Assembly: GCA_019914945.1 (NCBI GenBank)
Contig: CM034111.1
Location: 7,192,001-7,256,000 of the forward strand
Length of the DNA: 64,000 nucleotides
Origin: Typha latifolia
Taxonomy: Eukaryota > Streptophyta > Magnoliopsida > Poales > Typhaceae
Reading direction: 5' to 3'
In this document: positions 12,901-24,440 of the stretch, piece by piece
Layout of the letters: each line of letters opens with the position of its first letter
How positions within the stretch are numbered: the stretch's first letter is position 1
Notes under the pieces: generated by a model
What the model saw: the letters and a program-made list of their open reading frames with translations, nothing else
Databases searched by the model: none
Told to the model about the DNA's origin: nothing
Position numbers and translations under genes: made by a program

Positions 12901-15900
12901 AGATCCATTAGTGCCACATTTGTCCAGGTCATCTGTATTTGGGGAAATCTTGTCAACTTTGACTATATTGTCATCGGATTTGTAACTTTTAACAGAATCA
13001 GCTTTCAAAGTTTTGTTATGGCTCTGGTCTCCTGAAGATGTTAACAAAATAATATAGCCTCCACAATAATAACTAAGAAAGAAAAAGAATGTCACAATAG
13101 CTGCAGAATTGAAACTAGAAAAACCAAACTTCCCAGTACCTCGCAGAGTATCCTTGCTTTCACCTGGTTTCTGAGACGAGAGGAGAGAGAGAATAACATT
13201 CAATGTGTCAATCCATAATTAAGCAGATCAAAGCTGTTTAGTAGTATAGGTCATTTCAGAAACAATAATGAACAACAAACCTTCTCATGCTTCATGGTCT
13301 GTCGTTGTTCTCTTTCTGCCATCTCCTTCTTATGTGCAAGCCATTGACTTCTCCATAGTTCTATTGAAGGGAGGCATTCCGATAGATCTGGCAGAAATAA
13401 CACGGTGATTTCTCGATGACTAAAGAGTCCATCCTTGCCAACTCTATCATAGTGCAGCTGCCAAAATAATAAAATACTCAGAAAAAATTTCAACCATTAA
13501 GCTAACCAGAAACCAAATTCTGGCCCAGGAAAAGCAGAGAACGTCAACTTAGTAAAAAAAAACCCATGCTTCTAGTGTAGCAATTTTTTTTTGTCGTTGA
13601 CCACTAAATGAAGGCTATCACCGAGCCACATCCTCACTGCATTGTTCTTGTTTTACCCCTATTTCGTCCAACCTAGAACCTTGCTTCTAATGGTTTACAG
13701 CAAGAGGAAATAAAATTGTGTTTACTACCATGAAGGCATAAAGGAATGATCTTTTGCAACATTACAAATTCATGGCCTTCAGTGACTTATGTTAGAAACT
13801 GAGACACCTGCTAATATGAGGGACTAGCAAGTTACAACCATTTGACAATGTATGAGGAAGATGAAGCACACAAGTGAACAACTATTAAAAAGAAGCAAAA
13901 ACGAAGATATATGTTTACAGCTCACATTATGCAGGGGTATGACATGAATAAGATTTAGGAGCTCTGCAGGGAAAAGTACTACAATACAACAATGGAGTCT
14001 GCACTGTCAGAATATATTGTGGGAACCACTGTAATTCGATGAAGTAGCTTCCATCAGAAATTAGATGCATATACTAGAAAGAAGCTAAGATTATTGGGAG
14101 AAAAAAAAGGAGGCCTACAACAAGAAACAAACATCATTATATCAGTGGGCTTTATGAGGAAGACTGAAGCAGTTAAAATGACAATGGTATATGTTCTGTC
14201 ATTTTCTACAGAACACATAGTGTAGAGTAATAGGACAGGAAAAAAAGGACATGAACGGGATTTAGGTCTGCAAAGCTACATATAATGATGGAATGGGCAT
14301 TGTCAATATATATTGCAGAACCACCAACCAGGCACTAGTAATACAATGAATTATCTTCTATCGAATATTAATATTAGCTGCACATACTAATATTCTTGAG
14401 AAAGAAAAGGGGGGCATACCTCAAGAAAACGATTCCAGTGCTGGCAGTTATGTAGATCAAGTTGAGTGAGATCCTTGACATGTCTATGCAACAAAAAAAA
14501 ACTTTAAATTCAAGAAACAAATTATTGATTGCAGTACACAATACCAATACCATAAGCAGCACATACCTGACAGCTGTTTGAATCAAGCAAGAATCATTAG
14601 CCAAAGGATCTCCACCATCAATTGCCACATTCCATGGGCCTCCAATTGCCATGAAAGAACGATCCTTCCTGAGAACAGCAAACTTCAGAATGTTGTTGAA
14701 GTGCATTATCCGTTCACTGGTGCTTTTCTCAGAACACAGGCCATCCAATGCATCAATGCTAGCACCACTAAGCAAGATTACCTGCTTATATAAAACACTT
14801 GTTACCTAAAAAAATTGATAGGCCTGACTTCATAATGCCATTGACTTTAATATGCAACAAAAAATCTCAAAATCAGAAATAATGTGAAAAATAGCCGTTG
14901 CAGCTTGTAGCATATTGATATTTTCGGATGAATTTTTAAATAGAATCCATTAGAATGTAGAATGACAAATTGAACTAAGAGTTAAGAGATGTACTGTGCA
15001 ATCATACTATGGAGACCCAGGAAGGCCTGATTTGAGGATGTTTAATGAATTGGTCTACTAGGGAAACAAGACTTTCTAAGTTCAGGGGTTGACTTTGGTA
15101 TCTAATAAGTTCTACCTACTATTGGATTTGAACCAATGATTCCCGCCGTATGAATCGCAAGAAAAGCACTTCGAATTGTTGATTCATCGCCAGAGATGGC
15201 TTAGTAATTATATAAAATAAACTAATAACCAACAAATTCCTCAAGTTATCAAAATCCATAGTAAACTAAAGTTCTTAATTATTCAACTTAGACACAGGGG
15301 AATTTATCCTGGAAGGTATTTGAATGATGCATAATTATTTCTGCATCGGAGGAGCTGCTGTATCTACTCCCGGTAAAATATGGACACTACTTGGTTATTA
15401 AGCATTTATCTATATGATCAGAATTCTTTGCAATGAATAGTTGTAGTTGCAACTCCGGACGAAGGGGGACATGTCAAGTCTGTCTAGGATCATGTCTTCT
15501 TAGGTCAATTCTGGAAGCACGGGAGAACGTTCTTTTGCTGATATTAATACCAGTATTCAGGAGGTCAACCTGCTTCAAATATACAACATTTTTTATTATC
15601 CGATGGATTTACATGGTTTCATTAATGGAAATTGTTTGATGTAGTGAATACTCTAGTTGTTCAGATGCCACAGAGATATGTTTTTATATCTCGCTTGAAT
15701 CTATCGTTTGGCTCATAACAAATTAAAAGTTGCTCCTGCTACTCAGCCTACAGACAACCTGGCGAACTGAAACATCTTAGTAGCCAGAGGAAATGTCCGT
15801 AAGAACAAAGAGAAGCAGACTCTCAAAGTCATGTGCGGTAGCAATACCAAACCAAATACCACGAGGGATTTGCAATCCCAAGCAAGATCACTTCAGGATC

Positions 15901-18900
15901 ATGGGATCCTGATGAAGTATCACATGAGTGGATATATAGGAATCCAAATCTTCCCCGGTAGCACCTCCTCGAGTAAAGGCTTCTTACAGCTGGTTGACCA
16001 CAAGATATTGAGGAATTGTCCATATATAAGATCATAATTATGGATACGGGCTTTTTTTGAATAAGCCAATTCATTTGGGACCCTATGGATCCATTCTTTC
16101 TATGGGGCGTAGGCCTCCCAAAAGATAACGGAGGTGTGCAAAGGTTTCATGGATTCGAAGTCAGTTAACAGCCAACTGCTGCAACTTGCCTCCATGAAGC
16201 CGGAATGGCTAGTAGTCGCTGGTCAGCCCAAGTAGTTTGGCCAATAGTAGGTCAAGAAATACAGCACATTAGGTGGTACAACTTCAACAAACAGGCAACA
16301 GAAATCATAAATGCTTGGAAAAACTCACACTTGTAACTTCATGTACTTGTGTGATGAATACTGGCAGCACAGACAACTAAATACAGCACAATTAAAAATA
16401 CTTTTTGGTGGCAATGATAGAACTGAATATAAGACCATGAAGAGCACTTGAGCAAACAATATATGAGTCAAAGATATGCTATAAAGAATGTTTAATTCAT
16501 TTGAGCTACAAAATGACCACAAATTACATAAATAAGAGTGTTAAACATCTACTTCATACCTTAGCATTCCAAACTGTATCTCCACCCTTGGCTCTTAGTG
16601 ATCCATCAGAGCAAACTACTTTTTCATCAGCTTTCTCAACTGCTTCTACAAAACCATGCTCAAAGCTGCTCCATGTAAGAATTGTGAGCCACAGACATTG
16701 AAGACACTAAGATGTGCTAGAAGATATAAATAATAAACTGAAGCAAATGCCATCAATAATCCCCCATACAATAACCAACAAGTTAAAAGAGAAAAAGTAA
16801 ACAAATATATATATATATATACCTCACAGGAGTATGAAGCGAAAGACTTAACCTTTCCTTTGGCCAGTTGAAAATAACCTAGAAATAATTAGGTCCAAAG
16901 TTAAGTTAAATGTCAAAAATAAGTGATGAAGTTAACCAATAAGACTAGTGATGCAATGTTAACAATTTACCAATTTGTGTGACTAGTGAAGCAATGTTAC
17001 TAATTATTAACTAGTTAAGATAAAAAGCTTCAGTCATGAGATCGCAATTGGATTACATATCCACAGAAAAGCATAGAGTTTGACAATTAACAAAAGAAGA
17101 GTACTATCACTTTAATCGAATATGAATGCACCTTGCAAAAATCTGAAGCTATTGTTAGCTTGGGATATCGCTTGCTCAAAGATAGGTAATCCCTTTCAAC
17201 ATCCACCAAGCGGAACGGGAAGACCTGCCAAGACCACTTTAATCAATATATGCAATAACTAAAAGCCATTGCGATAATGTTTCTTAAACTCAGCAAACTT
17301 ATCTGCAGCAGCTACTGATTGCAAATAGATGTACAAAGTGGCAGAAAATAAGCAAAACTAAAGCACATCGAACAAAGAAAGAACATCACATTGAAATAAA
17401 TAAGCATGCTACAAAGAAATAAACTAAAATAATATCACATGAGCCTTTTCCAACACTAGGAAAAATGAGAATATACTCAAATTCCAAAAGACTTCCAAAA
17501 AGATGAGATTGATATAATATTTCTGAACTAGAATTGAGAAACGATCTGTCAGAATTAAAAGACACTGCAAGAATTGAGCTAGAAATGAGAAGATGAAAAG
17601 AGGCAACAATCTGTGAACAGTAAACTTGGACAAGAAGCTAAGAAAGTTCAAGGTCATATCCGGATAGTGTCATGAACAAAATTGTTTATCAAGCTGTGAC
17701 AAGCAGACATGAGAGCAGCTGAGAGACTTCAAGAACATTAATAGAACAGAAGAATCTATGGTAACGGGACAGCAACAAAAAGTTGCGAGTTATCCAGTCT
17801 ACGTCAACACTGATCAGAAAACCTATTGACTTTTTTTACCTTGCAGATATATTCTCTCTTTTTCTCTTTGACAGGGGAATGGTGCCTTCAGGACAACAGA
17901 ATAAATAGTTAGTTCAGAATGCTTCACCAAGTGAAGCAGCAACCTATTTGAAGCCATAGTGGGCACAAGGAAACATGGATGTCAACCTATGCACAGCATC
18001 CCGTCGTGGAGAAACTCGACGCAAAGGTTTCTCATCCCTTATAGAAGAAGAACCTCTGCGTTCTCTAGTTGCTCTTGGTGGAGTCCTTTCCCGCCTAGAA
18101 TCAGGTCCTCGCTTACGATCCCGTTCTCTCTCCTTCTCGCGGCGTACACGAAGGCGTTCTCTTTCACGTTCTCTTTCTCTTTCACGTTGGCGCTCCTCCC
18201 TTTCTCGTTCTTTCTCTCTCTCCCGCATTAGCTCCCTACGACGTTCCTCATCTCTTATCTCAAGTTCTCGACGATAGGCAGTTCTGTCATCCTTCCTTTC
18301 ATCATCCATCGAGACACCAAAGCCTGGATGTCCACGCGACATAACACTTCCTTGATAATTAGACTCAATGGTTGGGCCATGAAGACCTTTTCCTGCACCA
18401 TAATCACGACCAGGAGGTAAACCCACCCCATAACTAGCACTAGATGACCCCTGTGCATATACAAGGTCATCAACATTTCTCCTCGGAGCTCCCCCTAACA
18501 AGGAAGCTGCATGTTGTCCGCCATATGGAGCGCTACCAAGAATGGATAAGCTACGAGGATCAGCATCCAATCGTCCACCATATGAGCTAGTATCTTGAGA
18601 CCCATGATGGGTTGGAGCAGCCCTTGCTGCAAAGTAGTCGGCTTGTCTGCCAGAAATGTACATTCTACTCAGTGCAATAGTTGTAACTTCTAACAGAGGA
18701 AAGCATGGAACTGTCATTACTGAGTGATTAATATTTAGTAGATTACCTATAACAGGCATTGAGACAAATTCACCACCAAAACCCAAAAACTGAGGAAAAA
18801 CTTCAAAGGAATGCGCATGATAAACCATTCATTTGGTTATAAGAACTTTTGACATGGAACTATAGACGGAATAATTTGCAGTCTAGTAGACGCAGTAATC

Positions 18901-21900
18901 TAATGCGAAGAAAATAGAAGATAAACTACCTCATATCTGAACCAGACTGTAATGACTGAGCTTTCAATATTTGTTGTTGGCGAAGCAGTGACGTCTAGTA
19001 AAAATTCCACAAGGGTGATCAACATTTCTGACTATATGATGACAATAACAAGTACGGAAAAGTAATTCTAGTACCTGGTCCATGTGATCATGAAATTCAG
19101 ACTGCATCAATAACCAATAAAAAGAATCAGATTTTACTAAAAGTCCAGGATAAATAAATAATCAAAGTAAGGTAACAAAAATAACTAGAAAAAAAAAATA
19201 TCAGTTGGCACACCTGATGTTGATGGCTTAGAGAAACTGAATCTGGGTATCTCCTACCGGTATCACTCTGAAAGTCCCTACCTGTATAACTACCCTGATT
19301 TTCACCATAATTCCTCCTATCCAATGAGGCATAGTCCATATTTGTCAATGAAGAATACTGTTCAGCTTTTTGGCTAAATCCACGATTTGATGCTGAAACA
19401 AAGTCATCATTAGTCATCCCCAAACTCGAGCCCAATGCTCCAGATGAAAATTTAGATGGCTCAGGCAGCGCTGACGGATAAGTTGTTCGACCAGTCAAGC
19501 TGGTTGAAATTGGTCCTTTACCACTAACTCCCGCAACCTGTATTAGAATAAATGCTATTTAGGGACGATGCAGAAATGCAGAACTATGACACATAACGAA
19601 TAATTTATAACACTGTCTAGCATATGTTCCACAAATTCAGACGCTGGAGAAACAACAAGGTCAAAAGAACATACAGCAACATAAATGAAGCCATTCAATT
19701 ATAATCCGTCTATCAGAACATGGAAAGCTACAAACCAATTGCAAGAGAACTCAAGGTGTTGCTATAGAGCTAAGGAAATCCCACATGTAACAACTAGATA
19801 ATCAACCAAGATAAATGGAAAATAGAATATAATCTATGGAATATTTGTTAAATGGTACCATCTCCTTGATACTAACTCTCTGGGACATTTAAATCATAAT
19901 CTATAAATATGAGCAGACTTTATTTGGGAATTTTTGAGAAAGCTCGAATGAAGAAATCATATAGAGACCTTGCTGTCAGTACTCCATGAATTTGTTGGCG
20001 GGTGATATAGAAATACAACAGCATATTTCTATTACACACTGCTTACCAGTATCTGCTGTCCATTTTTTTCCCCATATAGCCACTCAAGCACATGAAGAGT
20101 TCAATCTTTATCACTGAATCATTTTCTGTTTCTCTCATTCTTGTGCTCTATGGATTTTAGATGCATAATATTTCTTTTTCTCTGCTGAATTTGAGATTGT
20201 TTCGACAGTCATCAGCTCCTTGTGAGCTGTTAATTCATTTGATAGGATTGAAGGATTATGTGGGTCACGCAGACTTGAGGAAATTTAAAAATGGCTTGAG
20301 AAAGAAGTATTATAGGTATAGTTACGGTAGACATTTTTTTTGAACAAAGGATATTTCAGCCACAAAAGGAAATGAAAGGGAGAGATGAGAAAGGATGAGT
20401 TAATCAATAGAAGAGAAGAATGGAAGGGAAGTAAGAAGACAAGAGAAGTAGGCAGAGGAGAAGCAGGCAAAAAAAAAGAGACACCAAGTTAGATAGTGTC
20501 AGCCCTACTCATGATAACTTAGTGACCATCATAAAAGTCGACATCTTGCTTTCTTCCATGTAGAAACTGTCCATGGTTATCAAAACTATTCTGGAAATTC
20601 CCTTCCATGTCATCGAACCCTATTTCCAATGATATGGTTTTGGCCGGCAAAAAAACTTAAACTTAAGAAGGCTATGAGAAGAATAACATATTTCAGCAGT
20701 TGCAACCATCACTTGACATAAACCCTCTAGGATGTGCTGCCAAAATATTGAGTAGCTAGTAGGTTAATCTACTAGTGAAGAATTGGCTCATGTAACCAGA
20801 GAACAAGCATTGATAAGTGATAACATAAATAAAGAAGAAAAGATAAGAATGGTGAACAACGTTGAGAATTGCCAAATAAGCCAAAAGAATCAAATAGAAC
20901 ACATGAAACATGTGTATTAATTTTGGATTGCCTTCTACCCTTGGACTCATCCTACAATGATAATAATTTATTTTAGTTTCCATTTTGCAATTGCCTCTAT
21001 TGCAATTATACCATAACCCCATATTATCATGACTCCATTGAAATCCAATAACATGTATGTGAGTGGAATTGTAGAATTAAAACTATAATATAAGAATCAC
21101 TATTGCTAGCCTCTATAAAATGAAGCCAAGGAACTGAAATGAATCATCTTTGACAACATGTTGCTCAATATCATTAGTTGCAAAGAGATTTGATTTTCAA
21201 GCTACAATTAAAAGATATGGAAATAATAAAACAAGGGTGTAAAGAGGCACACCCGAGCCTAACCACTTAGGCTGGCCTTAATCCGATTCTCAAACCTAGA
21301 TCAATTAAAACCAAGGTCAAGCCAAGGCTACAAAATAGGTTTAGAGGCCAAACACAGGTCCTAAAATTCACTTCCTTGTTCAAAGTTCGACTCCCAACCC
21401 GTGCATGCCCCTACATGTGAAGAGTCAAAAAAGCTCATCAGCTCATTTGCCACTTAAGTCCAACTCAAAGCTTGTTATCAAGCTGAACCGAGCTCGAGCT
21501 AGAATGTAAACCATTTTAAGCCAAGGCTAGATAAGATGATCTCGCTCGAGCTCTACTCTTTTAGGCCCCTACTTACATGGAGCTTCTACATTCATGTTGT
21601 GAGGTAAAAAGAAAAATACTAATAATAGCACAATTTTATTGATCCAATAGATCAATATGGACCATAGATTTAGGATATTGCTGTGTCAATTTGTCATCTT
21701 TCCTTCGAGAATTTAACAAGATTATGGCCATTATTTAGCTTGTAGAAGTCAAGACAAAATTAGGAAAACTAGCAAAAGCAAAAAAGAAGCAAAAAAGGAC
21801 ATAAGGGAGGACAATCATAGTATAATGTGCTAGACAATTACATGATAGTATGATTACCTTACAACTTGTCACATTTAGGTATAAACAATAGAAACTCTTC

Positions 21901-24158
21901 TCAGACGCATTTGCAAATACTAGAAGTCCAGTCAAAAGTGGAAGGTTATATCTTATGCATTCTTAAATAAGTAAATGATGAAAAACAATGTTTCAAATGA
22001 TTTTAGTGATACATAACTACTAAGGGCTAGAGAAATTTTAGAGCCTATTTGGTGCAGACACCACTATTCGTCACGTTTACTCTCATAGGCACAAGAGAGT
22101 TGCACATATGACTCTCTAACGATGGTTTTGACTAGCTTTGCAGGGCTGTTTTTGTCATTTTTTCTTATTAGGCTATTTTTGTCTTCTGCTTTGCTTTGCA
22201 TATATAAAGGCTTGTAGTCCTCTCTTTTCAATTAATAAATTTTTGAAGAGTTTTGATATATTGTATATTTCGTTGATAGATTCCAATACCCCGGTTAGTG
22301 GATTCCTTGGGTTAGCTACTTTTGTTACGTTTCTTCCCAAATCTGCAATCAAGGAGTTTGTCCTGCATCAGCTTTGGTATCAGAGCATTTCTCCAATGCC
22401 AAAGCCCAACACCAACATCAGCGAGGTCTCACCACCGAACTTGGCCTTATCGGAGTGCTCCGCCATGGCCATCGGGTTATCGCTGCAAAAGTTAGTGACA
22501 ACCTTCACGCCCCTCATACTCATGGTGGCACGGTCTTACGCGGTGGCCGCCTTCTCGACCGTGTCAAACATGCCTAACCAAACACCCTCTCCATGACACG
22601 CCACAACCGCGGGGACCTTGAGCATGCTCTTTTTGGCCAGGCGCCCTAAGCGTTTGCCGTTGCTTAACGACGAGGAGTCAATGGCATTGGCAGCAACAAC
22701 GAGGATCTGCTGCACAATCCTCATCGCATTACACAATCTCTTATCGGATCAGGCCATTACCTGATCGACAAACGGGCTTAGAATTCCATTAAGAGAGGAA
22801 TAAGAGTTTACATGACGAAGAGGTCTCAATTAGGGTTTTCGGCTAGGGTTTTCGAGCGGGAGATGGAAGGCTATATCTTGTGTAGTGGAAGGCTATATCT
22901 TATGCATTCTTAAATAAGTAAATAATGAAAAACAATGTTCCAAATGATTTTAGTGATATGTATCTACTAAGGGCTATGGAAATTTTAGAGCCTAATTAGT
23001 TCCATAACATGGGGTTTATCCCTCTAATCACAGTTTCAGCCAAATGCCACCTAGATCCAATATGGTGCAGACTGTGATCAAACCACACCTTTAGGGGGGG
23101 ATTTGATAAGAACCAACTCTAAGAAATTGAAACTGAAGGACATCACAGTCCTTTACCTTTTCTCCTATCTATTTTCTCTATAAGGATAACAATAGAATTT
23201 CACCTCTAAAAGTGGCATTCCATTAATCACTAGTTCACTACACCTTATCACCATCTCAACCAAATGGTGACTTAATAGGCGATTAATCCTAGGATACATA
23301 TTTTAAGTATGTTTTTTTTTCATGGAACCAAACTGGCCCTTACTCATTTGTCAAGGGCCAAAGATCAAGAAAGCCCAAAAATGAAGAATAGTTATCACAA
23401 TATTGACTACAAACATAATAATTAACAAACCAATAAATGTTAAAGTGGCAATAGTGCATAGCATTCATCAATGATGATTTGATATTTCTAACAAACATAA
23501 AAAAATTCCTGGGTCATCCCTGTGTCATTATTTACATTGGTTGTGCAAAAATAGTAAAATCCAGTCTTGAGAAATAATAATAATATATTACAATTAGAAC
23601 GAAATACTGCACTTGCAAATTGGAGACCGTATACTTAATAGTTTCTCAATAAATGACAATTGGAAGATTAACTTAACCAGTGACTTACAGATTGGCATAC
23701 AGCAATTATACAGTTTGAATAGCTAAGATATCCAAATATCCTGCAGTCAGAAACAATGGACCATACCTGTTGAGCACTACTCAAGGATGAAGATCCATAA
23801 ATATTAGCATATGGCCCTCCATATTGGGACGCTTGCGAAGGATGGCTCCTATATCCACTGATATCTGATTCTTGAGCAGAACCAAGACCCATCATTGAAG
23901 ACTGCCGAGACGCAAGGGCATGTTGAGGCCCTGAATCCATGCCACTAACAGAATAAGCACTGCCAGGCTACAAAAGGTAACAAGAAATCGATCAAAGTAG
24001 ATTTACGATGGTTTAGCAAGTTATCCATTTGTTCATCAGATGAAAAGTTTTCTACGGCAACGCAGAAACAAAAATTGCAAGCTTACCATCTGCCCATACG
24101 CCTGCTGCGCACCATAGGGCTGCTGCCCGTATGGGTTGCTCCCCTTCGAGGGATACAT
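5382..24158 (-). CDS. EMB1579: EMB1579 / SHORT ROOT IN SALT MEDIUM 1-like protein (plant CCAR1/DBC1 homologue)
   Basis: Minus-strand gene in 22 coding exons: 24158-24087, 23967-23767, 19537-19214, 19101-19075, 18994-18930, 18646-17987, 17885-17840, 17224-17132, 16878-16823, 16665-16560, 14781-14567, 14483-14420, 13457-13281, 13170-13140, 13031-11863, 11758-11684, 11377-11303, 11216-10887, 6996-6790, 6686-6645, 6556-6494, 5471-5382. Introns are GT-AG, phases agree and the sum is 4188 nt (1395 aa), near the ~1340 aa I recall for Arabidopsis. The start is the ATG opening MYPSKGSNPYGQQPYG. In order: Gly/Tyr/Gln/Ser-rich N-terminus, Arg/Glu-repeat block (~363-440), S1-like segment (~461-520), DBC1 domain (~551-702), Lys/Glu-rich linker, a conserved region with LSLDALLDY, and an EF-hand-like end. 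Family knowledge: a nuclear protein of transcription and splicing condensates, also reported as a nuclear calcium sensor in salt response. The exon 10 acceptor could shift by 3 nt. Confidence 0.93.
5855..6385. mobile_element. Degenerate MITE-like element in the last intron
   Basis: Ends beginning catagtaatcaaaactgg (5855) and, inverted, catagttaacagaatcg (right end) form imperfect terminal inverted repeats, flanked by 'agaa' on both sides. The interior is rich in 'accgg', 'ccgat' and 'aaccgg' words. Superfamily uncertain. Confidence 0.45.
7117..7180 (+). repeat. Two perfect 32-bp tandem hairpin repeats near the hAT left end
   Basis: The 32-bp unit at 7117-7148 is repeated exactly at 7149-7180. 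Each contains the inverted pair GGATACTCCA / TGGAGTATCC around a 7-base loop. Subterminal repeats of this kind are where hAT transposases usually bind. Confidence 0.85.
8177..10404 (+). pseudogene. hAT transposase, inactivated (BED zinc finger, DUF659-like and dimerisation regions)
   Basis: The reading frame opens at 8177 (MATETMSSS), shifts near 8255 and continues through a BED-type zinc finger (FQCNYCQQIY...H) and a DUF659/RNase H-like core (IVCDG-stop-TDAQRRPLINF). The Trp of the usual DGWTD motif is a TAG at 8860-8862. A second stop lies near 9163 and more follow at 9630-9710. A plausible GT-AG intron is at 9733-9823. The C-terminal part at 10144-10404 is open, with an acidic end (FTDEGNEENDLDGNE). 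The number of stops and shifts rules out an active transposase from this copy. Confidence 0.85.
11863..13031 (-). other. EMB1579: Exon 15: Lys/Glu-rich linker of the EMB1579-like protein
   Basis: The largest exon (1169 nt, 389 complete codons) encodes a hydrophilic linker with basic clusters such as KKKIVKKVVKGKVVRKK and GKKKVIRRVIKRKV inside Glu/Asp/Ser-rich sequence. The clusters look like nuclear localisation signals (inference). It ends HPGLVLQTKRSNETK, leading into the conserved LSLDALLDY segment of exon 16. Confidence 0.8.
13281..14781 (-). other. EMB1579: Exons 11-13: DBC1 (inactive Nudix-like) domain
   Basis: The three exons join into about 150 residues beginning VILLSGAS, passing FMAIGGPWN and ending near ELWRSQWLAHKKEM. 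This pattern is typical of the DBC1/CARP1 domain shared by CCAR1, CCAR2 and the plant proteins. Known members are thought to bind rather than cleave nucleotides; no Nudix catalytic box is visible. Confidence 0.75.
15113..16235. other. Mosaic of plastid-like (organelle-derived) fragments in intron 10
   Basis: 15113-15155 reads on the minus strand as the 3' part of plastid elongator trnM-CAU (TTCATACGGCGGGAATCATT, then GGTTCAAATCC). 16104-16150 matches bacterial-type 23S rRNA (aggcctcccaaaagataacg). 16180-16230 matches the 3' region of 16S rRNA (atgaagccggaatggctagt). The sequence between (15300-16100) has an organelle-like look but I cannot assign each piece. Point differences from plastid consensus suggest an old transfer. 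Confidence 0.65.
17987..18646 (-). other. EMB1579: Exon 6: Arg/Glu/Asp-repeat (RED) region of the EMB1579-like protein
   Basis: A single 660-nt exon encodes a low-complexity Gly/Ser/Tyr part and then a dense charged stretch of alternating R and E/D (for example ERERERERERLRVRREKERE), then an RS/RT-rich tail. In Arabidopsis EMB1579 such RE/RD repeats are reported to drive phase separation. The plus-strand open frames here are CT-rich shadows of this repeat. Confidence 0.85.
21938..22049 (+). repeat. 112-bp direct repeat, copy 1
   Basis: Begins gtggaaggttatatcttatg and ends gagcctatt; repeated with about 90% identity at 22885-22997. The two copies flank the LTR-element fragment. Confidence 0.9.
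22050..22884 (+). mobile_element. LTR-retroelement fragment (LTR, primer-binding site, internal start)
   Basis: A TATA box (tatataaagg, 22201) is followed by an LTR end 'gcatca' at 22370 and a perfect primer-binding site TGGTATCAGAGC at 22375-22386. The internal part carries an antisense AP2/ERF fragment. No gag, pol or second LTR is present, so this is a truncated or non-autonomous element. The left LTR boundary is placed only from the adjoining direct repeat. Confidence 0.6.
22438..22740 (-). pseudogene. AP2/ERF transcription-factor gene fragment carried in the retroelement
   Basis: Read on the minus strand, this gives VWLGMFDTVEKAATA, then a TAA (22536-22538), then DRATMSMRGVKVVTNF. This is the second half of an AP2/ERF domain (family pattern VWLGTFDTAEEAARAYDRAA..RG.KA.LNF), with the conserved Tyr codon turned into a stop. 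The N-terminal half of the domain (RGVR..W..EIR) is not recognisable upstream. GC content is well above the neighbouring intron, as expected for a captured coding exon. Confidence 0.65.
22885..22997 (+). repeat. 112-bp direct repeat, copy 2
   Basis: Second copy of the repeat at 21938-22049, just after a shorter third partial start (ggaaggctatatcttgtg at 22865). Confidence 0.9.
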
Positions 24159-24440
24159 GTCCTGCTTCCGACTAATTTATAACCCCCTATCAGAAGCGCT
24201 TCTTTTCGCTTAAAATTATACGACCAGTTGTTCCTTTAATCGATATAAAGAAAGTTCTTATCAACTCGATATACGAAAGATTAGAGTCACGAGGTTGATC
24301 GAAACAGCTTAAGATTTCCAGATTGCGCAAAAGGAAACATTACCAAGTGAGGAAATCGGAGAAAGATCTGACCTTTTCAGGAGACGGAGGGCCGCGGTGA
24401 ATCGAATCGAGGAGGGGAGATGAGGTAAGAGGTTGGATTT
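24159..24440 (-). promoter_or_regulatory. 5' UTR with a leader intron
   Basis: Upstream of the ATG a consensus acceptor (ends TTAG) lies at 24172 and a donor (AAAAG|GTCAG) at 24372, predicting a 201-nt intron at 24172-24372 in the leader. The first exon would lie from 24373 to about 24440-24500. The transcription start is not visible by eye. Confidence 0.5.

Larger units (their letters stand above)
19538..23766 (-). other. Intron 2 of the EMB1579-like gene (4.2 kb), with retroelement insertion
   Basis: The longest intron apart from the hAT-bearing one. 19538-21930 and 23000-23766 are AT-rich with no domain I can name. 21938-22997 holds a 112-bp direct repeat and an LTR-element fragment, listed separately. 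Confidence 0.7.

Noticed and set aside
15113..15155. Functional tRNA-Met gene
   Set aside because: Only the 3' half is present; the acceptor and D-arm side is missing.
16104..16235. rRNA genes
   Set aside because: Two scraps of about 50 bases each with changes from consensus, inside an intron.
17959..18277. Plus-strand Ser/Arg-rich open frames
   Set aside because: Antisense shadows of the Arg/Glu-repeat exon of the EMB1579-like gene.
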